DNA from: JBEIGE01 sp040382055
Lineage (GTDB): Bacteria; Pseudomonadota; Gammaproteobacteria; Burkholderiales; Burkholderiaceae_C
DNA: 17,915 nucleotides
Reading direction: 5' to 3'
Assembly (NCBI GenBank): GCA_040382055.1
Contig: JBEIGE010000040.1
Span: 1 to 17,915, forward strand
Shown one piece after another: positions 1 to 6,920 of the stretch. Under the pieces are notes generated by a model. It searched no databases. It was given only the letters and a program-made list of their open reading frames with translations, and was not told the DNA's origin. Each line of letters starts with the position of its first letter. The first letter of the stretch is position 1. The position numbers and the translations under genes are program-made.

Positions 1-871
1 CCCAGTCCCAAAACCCGAAGGTACTTGAAATACCAAAAGCCCGGGCAGCCGCTACGTTGGTGGTAAGCGCCGCAAAATGGCGGGCAATATCGGTGCCGCC
101 TTGCGCTAAAAACCACGCTTTGGCGGATTGCGCGTTGGTCATGGTTTCAATCGTGGTGAAGGTTTTGCTGGCCACCAGAAACAGCGTGCTGTGCGGCTTG
201 AGGTGTTTGAGCGTGGCCGCCAGCTCGTGACCATCGACGTTGGCGACAAAATGCAGCCGCTTTCCCGAGTTTGCAAACGCATCCAAGGCAAGCACCGCCA
301 TCTGTGGCCCCAGATCAGAGCCGCCTATGCCGATGTTGACCACATCGGTGATGATGGCATCCGAGCGAACCTGTTCGGCGTAACGCAGCATGGGCTGCAA
401 GGTGGCATGCACCAACGCCAGCTCATTTGCTACATTTTTAGTAGCTATAAATTCAATATCTGAACGGGCTGAAGCGGTATTTTGACTAGAAGACGCCACC
501 GAAGGGCAACGCAGCAGCCAGTGCATGACGGCGCGGTTTTCGGTGTTATTGATGGCTTCACCGGCAAACATGGCGGCTCGATGCGCCTCCAGTCCGCACT
601 GCCGGGCCAAGTCCAGAAGCAGCCCCATGGCGGTGTTGTCAATCAGGTTTTTGGACAAATCGGCAAAAACGTGGGGAGCCGCCAGACTGAAACCGGCAAG
701 GCGCTGGGTGTCGGCGGCAAAGGCCTGGCGCACGTCGAAGCCTTTGCCACTGGCCTGAAAATGCGCACCCAGCGCCTGCCAGGCGGCAGTGTGGTCACAG
801 CGGGTGCGGGAAGAAGGCGGGGATGACGGGAATGGGGTGGGAACTGTGGTCACGGTGGTGGTAATTTGCAT
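1..871 (-). CDS. pgi: Glucose-6-phosphate isomerase, N-terminal part (runs off left edge)
   Basis: Pgi interconverts glucose-6-phosphate and fructose-6-phosphate in the cytoplasm (glycolysis/gluconeogenesis). Reading minus from ATG at 871, the frame is open for 290 codons to the window edge; the family is about 510-550 residues, so roughly half is present. Family landmarks in order: NTENRAVMH near residue 113, the sugar-phosphate loop VVNIGIGGSDLGP near 175-188, and SKTFTTIETMTNA near 231-243. The window ends at FGFWDW, just before the expected VGGRYS motif. The start follows the DUF3047 stop by 5 bp. No Shine-Dalgarno is visible, and a GTG at 880 overlapping that stop is an alternative, so translational coupling is likely. 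Between LLR and the conserved ITDVVNIG there are extra residues (about 118-150), rich in Ser/Ala/Asn, partly encoded by an AT-rich palindrome. No stop or frameshift interrupts the frame. Confidence 0.95.
   Translation of the reverse strand, partial: MQITTTVTTVPTPFPSSPPSSRTRCDHTAAWQALGAHFQASGKGFDVRQAFAADTQRLAGFSLAAPHVFADLSKNLIDNTAMGLLLDLARQCGLEAHRAAMFAGEAINNTENRAVMHWLLRCPSVASSSQNTASARSDIEFIATKNVANELALVHATLQPMLRYAEQVRSDAIITDVVNIGIGGSDLGPQMAVLALDAFANSGKRLHFVANVDGHELAATLKHLKPHSTLFLVASKTFTTIETMTNAQSAKAWFLAQGGTDIARHFAALTTNVAAARAFGISSTFGFWDW
429..445. repeat. AT-rich palindrome inside pgi
   Basis: A 5-bp inverted repeat, GCTAC and GTAGC, flanks an ATTTTTA spacer. It lies in the extra segment of pgi, near residues 143-148, and is markedly more AT-rich than the surrounding coding DNA. 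Its form resembles short GCTAN-AT-rich-NTAGC palindromes that I recall as common in Comamonadaceae genomes; that is from memory and not checked. A looser 17-bp relative lies at 9719-9735. Confidence 0.4.
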
Positions 872-876
872 GGAGG

Positions 877-1584
877 TCACGGCTTTAAAGTCAGCGGGCC
901 GTACCAAGCCTGAGCGCTGGAGCGGGTGTTGTCGCTGTCGGTCATGATGGCCACACCGACAAGCGCGCCGGGCGGCTCGCCAAACACCCGCAGGTAATCA
1001 GCACGGATGTCGCGCTCATAGTCTCGCCATTGCATGATGTTTTGCGGGCCTGACTCCACCACAATCTTGCGGATGCGGTCGGTGCGCTGGCTCTGGATAA
1101 TGCTTTCCGGCTCCCGCGTGTTGCACCACACATACATCAGGGTGGCATAAGGCATGGGCTCTCCCGTGAGGGTGCGCGCCAACTCCGAGAGCATGCTGTC
1201 ACGCATGGAAAAGCGGGAGCGGTCACCCTCAAAGGCCAGCACCACCCGCACCGGAGCGTCTTCCGACTCCCGCAAGCCCAGATCGGCCTGCGGCATCAGC
1301 GCTTGTACTTTCCAGGAAAAAGCCACCCGCCCGAGCTGCTCAGGCGCAATATTGACCACCTGGCGCATCATGCTGGCAGAGCTGGTGGAGTTGGCAGAAA
1401 GCGCATCGCGGCCGAGGGATACGGTGGCTTGGTACTCAGTATTTTTCTTGCCCGGCAAAGGCAGGTGCTGCCAGTGGGCAAAGACGGGGGAAATATCTGA
1501 AGGTTCACTTATTCTCGGACCGGTCGAGGCGGCGCAACCTGCCAGCAACAGGGCGATAGTGAAAAAAATACTGATTGTTTTCAT
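877..1584 (-). CDS. DUF3047 family lipoprotein
   Basis: This 235-residue protein belongs to the DUF3047 family, whose biochemical role is unknown. The ATG at 1584 gives a typical lipoprotein signal: Lys2, a hydrophobic stretch at residues 4-15, and lipobox LLAGC with Cys17 as the lipidated residue. A GTG four codons upstream (1593) is less attractive because it delays the signal peptide. The mature part carries family-like stretches, including FSWKVQALMP, APVRVVLAFEGDRSR, ATLMYVWCN, RTDRIRKIVVESG, WRDYERDIRADY and MTDSDNTRSSAQAWYG near the C-terminus. It is expected to sit on the periplasmic face of the inner or outer membrane. The gene is read with pgi, and its stop lies 5 bp before the pgi ATG (or overlaps the alternative GTG). 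No clear Shine-Dalgarno is seen. Family assignment is by recognised sequence pattern. Confidence 0.88.
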   Translation of the reverse strand: MKTISIFFTIALLLAGCAASTGPRISEPSDISPVFAHWQHLPLPGKKNTEYQATVSLGRDALSANSTSSASMMRQVVNIAPEQLGRVAFSWKVQALMPQADLGLRESEDAPVRVVLAFEGDRSRFSMRDSMLSELARTLTGEPMPYATLMYVWCNTREPESIIQSQRTDRIRKIVVESGPQNIMQWRDYERDIRADYLRVFGEPPGALVGVAIMTDSDNTRSSAQAWYGPLTLKP

Positions 1585-1608
1585 AGGTAACACCAGTCAA
1601 AACAAAAG

Positions 1609-1734
1609 CTAAATCAACGCAATGCGTTCTTCAAACAAGTGGCTTTCGACCAGAGGCCGCAAGGATACTGACTCCACAACGTCTATCACGCTTGACTTTT
1701 GAGTTGAAGAAAGGTCGATAGTTTTGGCTGGCAT
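1609..1734 (-). CDS. Possible small protein, 41 aa
   Basis: An ATG-to-TAG frame of 41 codons fills most of the gap between the porin terminator and the DUF3047 gene, ending 24 bp before the latter's ATG on the same strand. The product begins MPAKTIDLSS and ends FEERIALI; it is mixed polar/hydrophobic, with no membrane segment, cysteine or motif I recognise. There is no Shine-Dalgarno, but a weak sigma70-like promoter would start transcription at or next to the ATG. It could equally be untranslated leader of the DUF3047-pgi transcript. I do not recognise it. Confidence 0.3.
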   Translation of the reverse strand: MPAKTIDLSSTQKSSVIDVVESVSLRPLVESHLFEERIALI

Positions 1735-1740
1735 GGCTGT

Positions 1741-1769
1741 ATTCTCGCAGGCAGAGAAATTGCAGGCAA
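1741..1769 (-). promoter_or_regulatory. Weak candidate promoter for the small ORF/DUF3047/pgi unit
   Basis: On minus, TTGCCT (1769-1764) and GAGAAT (1746-1741) are separated by exactly 17 bp, each matching 4 of 6 consensus positions. The position, just downstream of the porin terminator, is sensible. A start about 7 nt after the -10 would fall at the ATG at 1734, implying a leaderless or nearly leaderless message. Confidence 0.3.
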
Positions 1770-1770
1770 C

Positions 1771-1804
1771 AAAAAACCCCGCTACGTTGCCGCAGCGGGG
1801 TTTT
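1771..1804 (-). terminator. Intrinsic terminator of the porin gene
   Basis: A 7-bp GC stem, CCCCGCT (1777-1783) with AGCGGGG (1794-1800), is extended by four A-T pairs and closes a 10-nt loop. On minus it is followed by a run of six T (1776-1771), the classic rho-independent arrangement, about 40 bp beyond the porin stop. On plus only four T follow, so termination should mainly act on minus. Confidence 0.88.
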
Positions 1805-1842
1805 GATTTCTAAAGAATCAACTGACTTACGTCAGCGGAAAA

Positions 1843-2961
1843 TTAGAACGAGTGCATCATACCAAAGCTGATTGCGGTCTGAGTCCTATCAGCGGTTGCG
1901 ATAAGATTATTTACGTTTGCAGCTGGGGCATTACCAGTGTTAGTGGCAGTGGCAGAAAAGTTAACAGGGTTAACCGTGTTAGCCGCGTTAGATGCTATGC
2001 CATAAATGCCGTACAAACTGGTGCGCTTGCTCAAAGAGTAACGAGCTTGCAAGTTGGTCAGGTTGCTGCCTTCAGCGTTGGCAAAGTTCGCAGCCAAAAT
2101 GGTAGCTGGGTTCAACTGGTAAGAAACACCAGCAACACGAGCAGTACGCTCTTGCATCACACCGCCAGGAGTTGCAGCGGGTGCGCCACTGGCACCAATT
2201 GCGCCGCCAGCCATGCTGTTGGTAATGTAGCCAATACCACCTTCAAGCGCACCAACCTTGTAACGTACACCAGCTTGTGTAGTGGTTTTGTTACCTGAAG
2301 CGGCCGTGTTTGAAGCGTTAGCTGAGGAAGTTGAAGCACCTTCCAGACGGTTCTGACCTGCAGCGTTCAAGCGCAAACCACCGTTGGTGTACACAGCACT
2401 CCAGCTGGTTATGGAACCGCTCATGTCGTCTTGAGCCAAAGTGTTACCCATGCCGAGCTGACCGGCCAAAACCAAGCCACCAAACAGTCTTGGGGAAACG
2501 TAAGTGATGGCGTTTTTGGTGTAGAAATCAGCATAACCAATTGCCGAGGAAATGTTGGTAGTGAAAGTGTTGCCACCAACAGGCACAATGGCAGCGTTGT
2601 TTGCAATCAGCAGGTTACCGCGCAAACCAAGGGTCACTTCACCAAAACCACCGGTCAGGCCAACGTATGCACCACGACGAAATAAACCGTTTTGGTTCAG
2701 TCCGCCGTTGTTGGTTTGAATGTCGGTCTGAGTCAGGAAAATAGCTCTCATTCCACCGCCCAAATCTTCGCTTCCAGAAATTGTGACTTGAGAAGAAGCA
2801 ATTTGGCTGTCTGTGTAAGCGATGCCGTCATTGGTACCGTCACCTTTGGTGAAGCTGGTAACAGAAGCGTCCAGAATACCGGAAATGGTGACCGAAGACT
2901 GGGCAAAAGAGGTGCCAACGGCAGCCAGGGCAGCCAAAGCAACAAGGGTTTTTTTCATCAT
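1843..2961 (-). CDS. Outer membrane porin (Gram-negative general porin, betaproteobacterial type)
   Basis: This 372-residue protein forms a trimeric 16-strand outer-membrane beta-barrel for passive diffusion of small solutes. A signal peptide starts MMKKTLVALA and is cleaved after SFA near residue 20. The mature protein opens with SSVTISGILDAS, the usual first strand of Burkholderiales porins. Further matches are GSEDLGGGMRAIF, RRGAYVGLTGGFGEVTLG and the ending SFGMMHSF, with the C-terminal Phe needed for assembly by the BAM machinery. Strands alternate with Gly/Asn/Thr/Ala-rich loops. GGAGA at 2973-2969 sits 7 nt before the ATG at 2961, favouring that start over the ATG three bases downstream and over longer upstream frames. 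The gene is monocistronic, with its own promoter (3075-3047), leader hairpin and terminator. Substrate specificity cannot be read from sequence. Confidence 0.95.
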   Translation of the reverse strand: MMKKTLVALAALAAVGTSFAQSSVTISGILDASVTSFTKGDGTNDGIAYTDSQIASSQVTISGSEDLGGGMRAIFLTQTDIQTNNGGLNQNGLFRRGAYVGLTGGFGEVTLGLRGNLLIANNAAIVPVGGNTFTTNISSAIGYADFYTKNAITYVSPRLFGGLVLAGQLGMGNTLAQDDMSGSITSWSAVYTNGGLRLNAAGQNRLEGASTSSANASNTAASGNKTTTQAGVRYKVGALEGGIGYITNSMAGGAIGASGAPAATPGGVMQERTARVAGVSYQLNPATILAANFANAEGSNLTNLQARYSLSKRTSLYGIYGIASNAANTVNPVNFSATATNTGNAPAANVNNLIATADRTQTAISFGMMHSF

Positions 2962-3017
2962 TGAGAAATCTCCAAAGGTTAAACATAGGGCGCCGACGGA
3001 ATTTCGGCTCCCCGGGC

Positions 3018-3041
3018 CAACCTCCTCATTTAAGGAAGTTG
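3018..3041 (-). promoter_or_regulatory. Hairpin at the predicted 5' end of the porin mRNA
   Basis: On minus, CAACTTCCT (3041-3033) pairs with AGGAGGTTG (3026-3018) over 9 bp, including one G-T wobble, around the loop TAAATG. The predicted promoter would start transcription at about 3040, placing the hairpin at the extreme 5' end. A 5'-terminal stem stabilises E. coli ompA mRNA, and a similar role is inferred here. The 3' arm contains AGGAGG, a Shine-Dalgarno-like motif held in the stem and not used by the porin. Confidence 0.5.
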
Positions 3042-3046
3042 AGGGT

Positions 3047-3075
3047 ATTTGACCAAAGCGCCGCACCCTTGGCAA
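3047..3075 (-). promoter_or_regulatory. Candidate sigma70 promoter of the porin
   Basis: On minus, TTGCCA (3075-3070, 5 of 6 consensus) and TCAAAT (3052-3047, 4 of 6) are separated by 17 bp. The predicted start at about 3040 gives an 80-nt leader before the ATG at 2961. Confidence 0.55.
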
Positions 3076-3118
3076 AGAAAATGAGCAACATCACCCGTTA
3101 TCGAGGGCCTTTCGTTGT

Positions 3119-3135
3119 CACTTTGCAACAAAGTG
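3119..3135. promoter_or_regulatory. 17-bp perfect dyad between divergent promoters (possible operator)
   Basis: CACTTTG, a CAA spacer and CAAAGTG form a perfect 7-bp inverted repeat. It lies 43 bp upstream of the porin -35 and 34 bp upstream of the coq7 -35, a typical operator position. It is not a terminator because no T-run follows on either strand. The binding protein is unknown; I cannot match the dyad confidently to a named regulon. Confidence 0.45.
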
Positions 3136-3169
3136 GGATGGGCCTGAAAGCACTTGCCAGCCCAGCACC

Positions 3170-3198
3170 TTGAAATACTTGCGAAAATCCTGTCTAAA
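3170..3198 (+). promoter_or_regulatory. Candidate sigma70 promoter of coq7
   Basis: TTGAAA (3170-3175, 5 of 6 consensus) and TCTAAA (3193-3198, 4 of 6) are separated by 17 bp. The predicted start at about 3205 gives a 25-nt leader to the ATG at 3230. Confidence 0.5.
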
Positions 3199-3229
3199 CC
3201 CTGATAAGAAAACCACGACTAGCGCCATC

Positions 3230-3853
3230 ATGACCATCGATTCCCTGCTGACTGCTGCGGACACAGCCCTGCGCACCTTGTTTGCCTCCCCGCACGCCGC
3301 GCTGCCCTGCCCCAGGCCGGAACATGCGGGCGCAGAGCTGAGCGCTGAGCTCAAACAACAGTCTGCCGCGCTCATGCGGGTCAACCATGTGGGCGAGGTG
3401 TGCGCCCAGGCGCTTTACACCGCTCAAGCGCTTGCGACTCACAATGCCGCGTTAAAAGACCATTTCACAAGGGCCAGCCAGGAAGAAACCAACCATCTGG
3501 CATGGACCCGCCAGCGCCTGGACGAGCTGGGCGGCAGGCCTTCGCTGCTCAACCCGCTGTGGTATGCCGGGGCTTTTGGGCTGGGTCTGCTGGCCGGTCG
3601 GCTGGGAGACCGGCTAAGCCTGGGCTTTGTGGTGGAAACCGAGCGCCAGGTGGAGGCGCACCTGCAAAGCCATATGGATTTGCTGCCCGCGCAAGACGCG
3701 TCTTCTCGCGCCATCGTGGCACAGATGCAGGCCGATGAAGCCCGCCACGCGCTGGACGCCCAAAATTCAGGCGCTCAGGAACTGCCCGCGCCGGTCAAAG
3801 GACTCATGACGATGGCAGCCAAGTTAATGACGTCGGTGGCGCACCGCATCTGA
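3230..3853 (+). CDS. coq7: 2-polyprenyl-3-methyl-6-methoxy-1,4-benzoquinol 5-hydroxylase, Coq7 type
   Basis: Coq7 is a membrane-associated di-iron monooxygenase that performs a late ring hydroxylation in ubiquinone synthesis, the step done by flavoprotein UbiF in E. coli. The 207-residue product is full length. Carboxylate di-iron ligands are visible: Glu56 in NHVGEV, the ExxH pair Glu86/His89 in QEETNHL, Glu138 in the VETERQVEAH segment, and the second ExxH pair Glu170/His173 in ADEARHA. A hydrophobic segment near 108-124 (NPLWYAGAFGLGLLAG) is the usual membrane-contact helix. The ATG at 3230 starts MTIDSLL, as typical homologues do; a TTG at 3170 would overlap the predicted promoter. No strong Shine-Dalgarno is visible. 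The gene diverges from the porin and converges on the OsmC gene with 3 bp between stops, leaving no room for a terminator. Confidence 0.95.
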   Translation: MTIDSLLTAADTALRTLFASPHAALPCPRPEHAGAELSAELKQQSAALMRVNHVGEVCAQALYTAQALATHNAALKDHFTRASQEETNHLAWTRQRLDELGGRPSLLNPLWYAGAFGLGLLAGRLGDRLSLGFVVETERQVEAHLQSHMDLLPAQDASSRAIVAQMQADEARHALDAQNSGAQELPAPVKGLMTMAAKLMTSVAHRI

Positions 3854-3856
3854 ACC

Positions 3857-4306
3857 TCAGGCGTCTTTGACCTCAAAGCTGGTGGTGATCTCGGCGGTTT
3901 TGCCCAACATGATGGTGGCCGAGCAGTATTTGTCGTGGCTCATGGCAATGGCGCGCTCAACGGCTGCTGCTGGAATGCCTTTGCCGGTCACAGTGAAATG
4001 CATGTTGATTTTGGTGAACACTTTGGGGTCAACTTCTGCACGCTCGGCCTCAAGCCGCACCGAGCAGCCGCTGACCGCATGCCGGCCGCGTTTGAGTATG
4101 AGCACCACGTCATAGGCGGTGCAGCCGCCGGCACCGGCCAGCAGGGTTTCCATAGGGCGCGGGGCCAGGTTCTGCCCGCCGTTTTCGGGCTTGGCGGCGT
4201 CGGGCGCGCCGTCCATCACCAGGGTGTGGCCACTGCCGGTTTCGGCTACAAAGCCCATGCCTGAGCGGGCGCCTGTGACGCCGGTCCAACTGACGGTGCA
4301 ATCCAT
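3857..4306 (-). CDS. OsmC family protein (YhfA-like)
   Basis: OsmC/Ohr-fold proteins are cytoplasmic dimeric thiol peroxidases acting on organic hydroperoxides; the YhfA-like branch is less well characterised. The 149-residue protein has both conserved cysteines: Cys62 in METLLAGAGGCTAYDV, where a long helix begins, and Cys128 in HDKYCSATIML. These are the family's peroxidatic and resolving residues. The N-terminal part (MDCTVSWTG, then MGFVAETGSGHTLVMDG) matches the beta-sheet of the YhfA-like group. AGGA 8 nt before the ATG at 4306 supports this start over an in-frame upstream extension. It faces away from ilvA and converges on coq7, so its partners are not obvious. I am confident of the family, less so of the substrate. 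Confidence 0.92.
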   Translation of the reverse strand: MDCTVSWTGVTGARSGMGFVAETGSGHTLVMDGAPDAAKPENGGQNLAPRPMETLLAGAGGCTAYDVVLILKRGRHAVSGCSVRLEAERAEVDPKVFTKINMHFTVTGKGIPAAAVERAIAMSHDKYCSATIMLGKTAEITTSFEVKDA

Positions 4307-4393
4307 GGGGTGTCCTATAGGTTTAAATTGGCTTGCGATAACCGCCAAGCCGGGCGGCAATCAACGGTAAATTATGACTAAACTGCCTGGGTC

Positions 4394-6040
4394 ATGAAAA
4401 CCAAACACCTGCTCCCTGCCGATTACCTGAAGAAAATCCTCAACGCCCGTGTCTATGACGTGGCCATAGAAACCGCGCTGGAACCGGCCAGGATCTTGAG
4501 CAAACGTCTGAACAACACGGTGTTGCTCAAACGCGAAGACCAGCAACCGGTATTCAGCTTCAAGCTGCGCGGCGCCTATAACAAAATGGCGCACCTGAGT
4601 GCGGCGCAATTAAAGAAGGGTGTGATTTGCGCCTCGGCCGGTAACCACGCCCAGGGCGTGGCTTTGGGCGCGCGCAAGTTGGGATGCCGCGCCGTGATTG
4701 TGATGCCCACCACCACTCCCCGGGTCAAAATAGACGCGGTGCAGGCTCTGGGTGGCGAAGTGTTGCTGCATGGCGACAGCTATTCGGATGCCCATGCGCA
4801 CGCGGTGACCCTAGAGAAAAAGCAGGGTCTGACCTTTGTGCACCCGTTTGACGACCCCGATGTCATTGCCGGGCAGGGCACGATTGCCATGGAAATTCTG
4901 CGCCAGTTGCAGGGCCTGGGCAGCGCCAGTGACGCGCTGCTCAACCCCAGACTGGACGCGGTGTTTGTGGCCATTGGCGGAGGTGGACTGATCAGCGGTG
5001 TTGCCAGCTACATCAAGGCGGTCCGCCCGGAGATCAAGGTGATTGGTGTGCAAATGAACGATTCCACAGCCATGATGCAGTCGGTGGCGGCGGGCAAGCG
5101 CATCACGCTGGCTGATGTCGGGCTGTTCTCGGATGGCACGGCCGTCAAGCTGGTGGGCGAAGAAACCTTTCGCCTGACACGCACTTTGGTGGATGAGTTC
5201 ATCACTGTGGACACCGACGCGGTGTGCGCCGCCATCAATGACGTGTTTGTGGACACGCGCAGCATTGTTGAGCCTGCTGGCGCACTGGGGGTGGCGGCGA
5301 TCAAGCAATACGTGGCCAAACACAAGAAAAAAGGCGAAACCTATGCCGCGATTTTGTGCGGCGCCAACATGAACTTTGACCGCCTGAGCTTTGTGGCCGA
5401 ACGCACCGGGGTAGGCGAGGAGCGTGAAGCGCTGTTTGCGGTGACCATCCCCGAGGAACGCGGCAGCTTCCGGCGTTTTTGCGAGTTGATCGGTAACTTG
5501 CCCGCTCCAAGTCAAAGCGCAGGCGCCAAGCATGCAGATAGCAAAAGCGGCGCCAGCAAGGGCAATGCCGCCGTAGCCCGCAACGTGACCGAGTTCAATT
5601 ACCGCATCAGCGACGCAGCCCAGGCGCATGTATTTGTGGGGCTGACTACCAGCGCCAAAGGGGAGAGCGCGCGGATTGCCAGAACCTTTACCCAGCAAGG
5701 CTTCAAGGCACTGGACTTGACCCACGACGACCTGGCCAAAGAGCACATCCGGCACATGGTGGGCGGGCATTCCAAGTTGGCAAAAGACGAGCGTCTGCTG
5801 CGTTTTGTCTTTCCGGAGCGGCCGGGGGCGTTAATGAAGTTTTTAAGCCTGATGCGCCCGGGCTGGAACATCAGCCTGTTCCATTACCGCAACCAGGGTG
5901 CCGACTTTGGCCGCATTTTGGTCGGGCTACAGGTGCCCAAGGCCGACGCCGCCGCGTTCGAGGCGTTTTTGACCACGCTGGGTTACCCCTGTGTGGAAGA
6001 AACCCTCAATCCGGCTTACCGCCTGTTCCTGCAGTCTTGA
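4394..6040 (+). CDS. ilvA: Threonine ammonia-lyase, biosynthetic
   Basis: IlvA is a PLP enzyme that deaminates threonine to 2-oxobutanoate, the first step of isoleucine synthesis, and is normally inhibited by isoleucine. The catalytic domain (about 20-330) has the PLP lysine Lys57 in FSFKLRGAYNKM, CASAGNHAQGVA, and the phosphate-binding glycine loop GGGG at 195-198. The C-terminal part (about 345-548) holds two ACT-like regulatory domains, with the family stretches VTIPEERGSF, VTEFNYRISD, HMVGGH, FPERPGALMKFL and WNISLFHYRNQG; this marks the biosynthetic rather than catabolic form. Its 548 residues exceed E. coli IlvA (514), mostly through a low-complexity insert at about 370-396 (PAPSQSAGAK onward) just before VTEFNYR, where E. 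coli has only a short turn. No Shine-Dalgarno precedes the ATG; TAAACT lies 9 bp upstream. No related isoleucine-pathway gene is adjacent. Confidence 0.97.
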   Translation: MKTKHLLPADYLKKILNARVYDVAIETALEPARILSKRLNNTVLLKREDQQPVFSFKLRGAYNKMAHLSAAQLKKGVICASAGNHAQGVALGARKLGCRAVIVMPTTTPRVKIDAVQALGGEVLLHGDSYSDAHAHAVTLEKKQGLTFVHPFDDPDVIAGQGTIAMEILRQLQGLGSASDALLNPRLDAVFVAIGGGGLISGVASYIKAVRPEIKVIGVQMNDSTAMMQSVAAGKRITLADVGLFSDGTAVKLVGEETFRLTRTLVDEFITVDTDAVCAAINDVFVDTRSIVEPAGALGVAAIKQYVAKHKKKGETYAAILCGANMNFDRLSFVAERTGVGEEREALFAVTIPEERGSFRRFCELIGNLPAPSQSAGAKHADSKSGASKGNAAVARNVTEFNYRISDAAQAHVFVGLTTSAKGESARIARTFTQQGFKALDLTHDDLAKEHIRHMVGGHSKLAKDERLLRFVFPERPGALMKFLSLMRPGWNISLFHYRNQGADFGRILVGLQVPKADAAAFEAFLTTLGYPCVEETLNPAYRLFLQS

Positions 6041-6085
6041 TGCTTAAATTGCCCCGAGAACCCCGTCAATAATAAGGAGTTTGCT

Positions 6086-6865
6086 ATGAATTTTGAAATG
6101 ATCACGGTGAGCACACAAGCCGACAAGGTGGGAATCGTCACACTGAACCGGCCCAAACAGCTCAATGCACTCAACGACCAGTTGATGGACGAGTTGGGCA
6201 GGGCCCTGAAAGCCTATGATGCTGCCCCGGAGATTGGCTGCATGGTCATCACGGGCAGCGAAAAGGCCTTTGCCGCCGGAGCTGATATCGGTGCCATGGC
6301 CAATTACAGCTTTGCCGACGTGTACAAGGGCGACTACATCACCCGCAACTGGGAGCAGATTCGCAGCATCCGCAAGCCGGTGATCGCAGCGGTTAGTGGC
6401 TTCGCGCTGGGCGGTGGCTGCGAACTGGCCATGATGTGCGACTTCATCATCGCCGCGGACAACGCCAGGTTCGGCCAGCCTGAAATCAAGCTGGGCATTA
6501 TTCCCGGTGCCGGGGGTACGCAACGACTGCCACGTGCCGTGGGCAAGGCCAAGGCGATGGACATGGCACTGACCGGGCGCATGATGGACGCCACCGAGGC
6601 CGAGCGCGCCGGGCTGGTCAGTCGTGTAGTGCCCCTTGACAAGCTGATGGAGGAAACACTGGGCGCTGCGCTGATGATTTGCGATTATTCGCAGGTGGCA
6701 GTGATGGCGGCCAAAGAGTCGGTGAACCGGGCGTTTGAGGGGGGTCTGACAGATGGCGTGATGTTTGAGCGCCGCCTGTTCCACGCGCTGTTTGCCACGG
6801 CCGACCAGAAAGAGGGCATGGACGCCTTTGTCAACAAGCGCAAGGCGGTGTTCTCCCATAGCTAG
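6086..6865 (+). CDS. Enoyl-CoA hydratase (crotonase family)
   Basis: The enzyme hydrates 2-enoyl-CoA to 3-hydroxyacyl-CoA, the second step of beta-oxidation and of related acyl-CoA catabolism. The 259-residue length is standard. Key features are LNRPKQLNALN (about 20-30) at the start of the fold, the oxyanion-hole segment AAGADIGAM (64-71), ALGGGCELAM with catalytic Glu113, and PEIKLGIIPGAGGTQRL with catalytic Glu133. Both acid/base glutamates of true hydratases are therefore present, which argues against isomerase-only or synthase relatives. AAGGAG 7 nt before the ATG is the clearest ribosome-binding site among the genes around it. It stands 45 bp after ilvA on the same strand and may be partly co-transcribed, although no pathway link is evident. 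Chain-length preference cannot be deduced. Confidence 0.95.
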   Translation: MNFEMITVSTQADKVGIVTLNRPKQLNALNDQLMDELGRALKAYDAAPEIGCMVITGSEKAFAAGADIGAMANYSFADVYKGDYITRNWEQIRSIRKPVIAAVSGFALGGGCELAMMCDFIIAADNARFGQPEIKLGIIPGAGGTQRLPRAVGKAKAMDMALTGRMMDATEAERAGLVSRVVPLDKLMEETLGAALMICDYSQVAVMAAKESVNRAFEGGLTDGVMFERRLFHALFATADQKEGMDAFVNKRKAVFSHS

Positions 6866-6904
6866 GCGCGGCAAATAACGCGCCAAACAAAGTTGTCAAT
6901 TGGC

Positions 6905-6910
6905 TATAAT
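6905..6910 (+). promoter_or_regulatory. -10 element of the tRNA-Met promoter
   Basis: A perfect TATAAT is followed by a GC-rich discriminator (GCGGCTC), as in stable-RNA promoters under stringent control. The predicted start at about 6917 leaves only a few nucleotides before the mature tRNA. No good -35 is found at 16-18 bp spacing. Confidence 0.65.
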
Positions 6911-6920
6911 GCGGCTCCGT

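Noticed and set aside
128..826. Plus-strand open frames opposite pgi
   Set aside because: They are antisense to a clear Pgi reading frame and show no recognisable protein family.
1822..1835. Small CTGAC/GTCAG hairpin right after the porin stop
   Set aside because: It has only 5 bp and no T-run; the nearby 1771-1804 structure is the better terminator.
4811..5770. 319-codon minus-strand open frame
   Set aside because: It is fully antisense to ilvA, whose frame is unmistakable; the His/Ala/Gly-rich product is typical of a high-GC shadow frame.
6044..6886. 280-codon minus-strand open frame
   Set aside because: It mirrors the enoyl-CoA hydratase gene codon for codon and has no family features.
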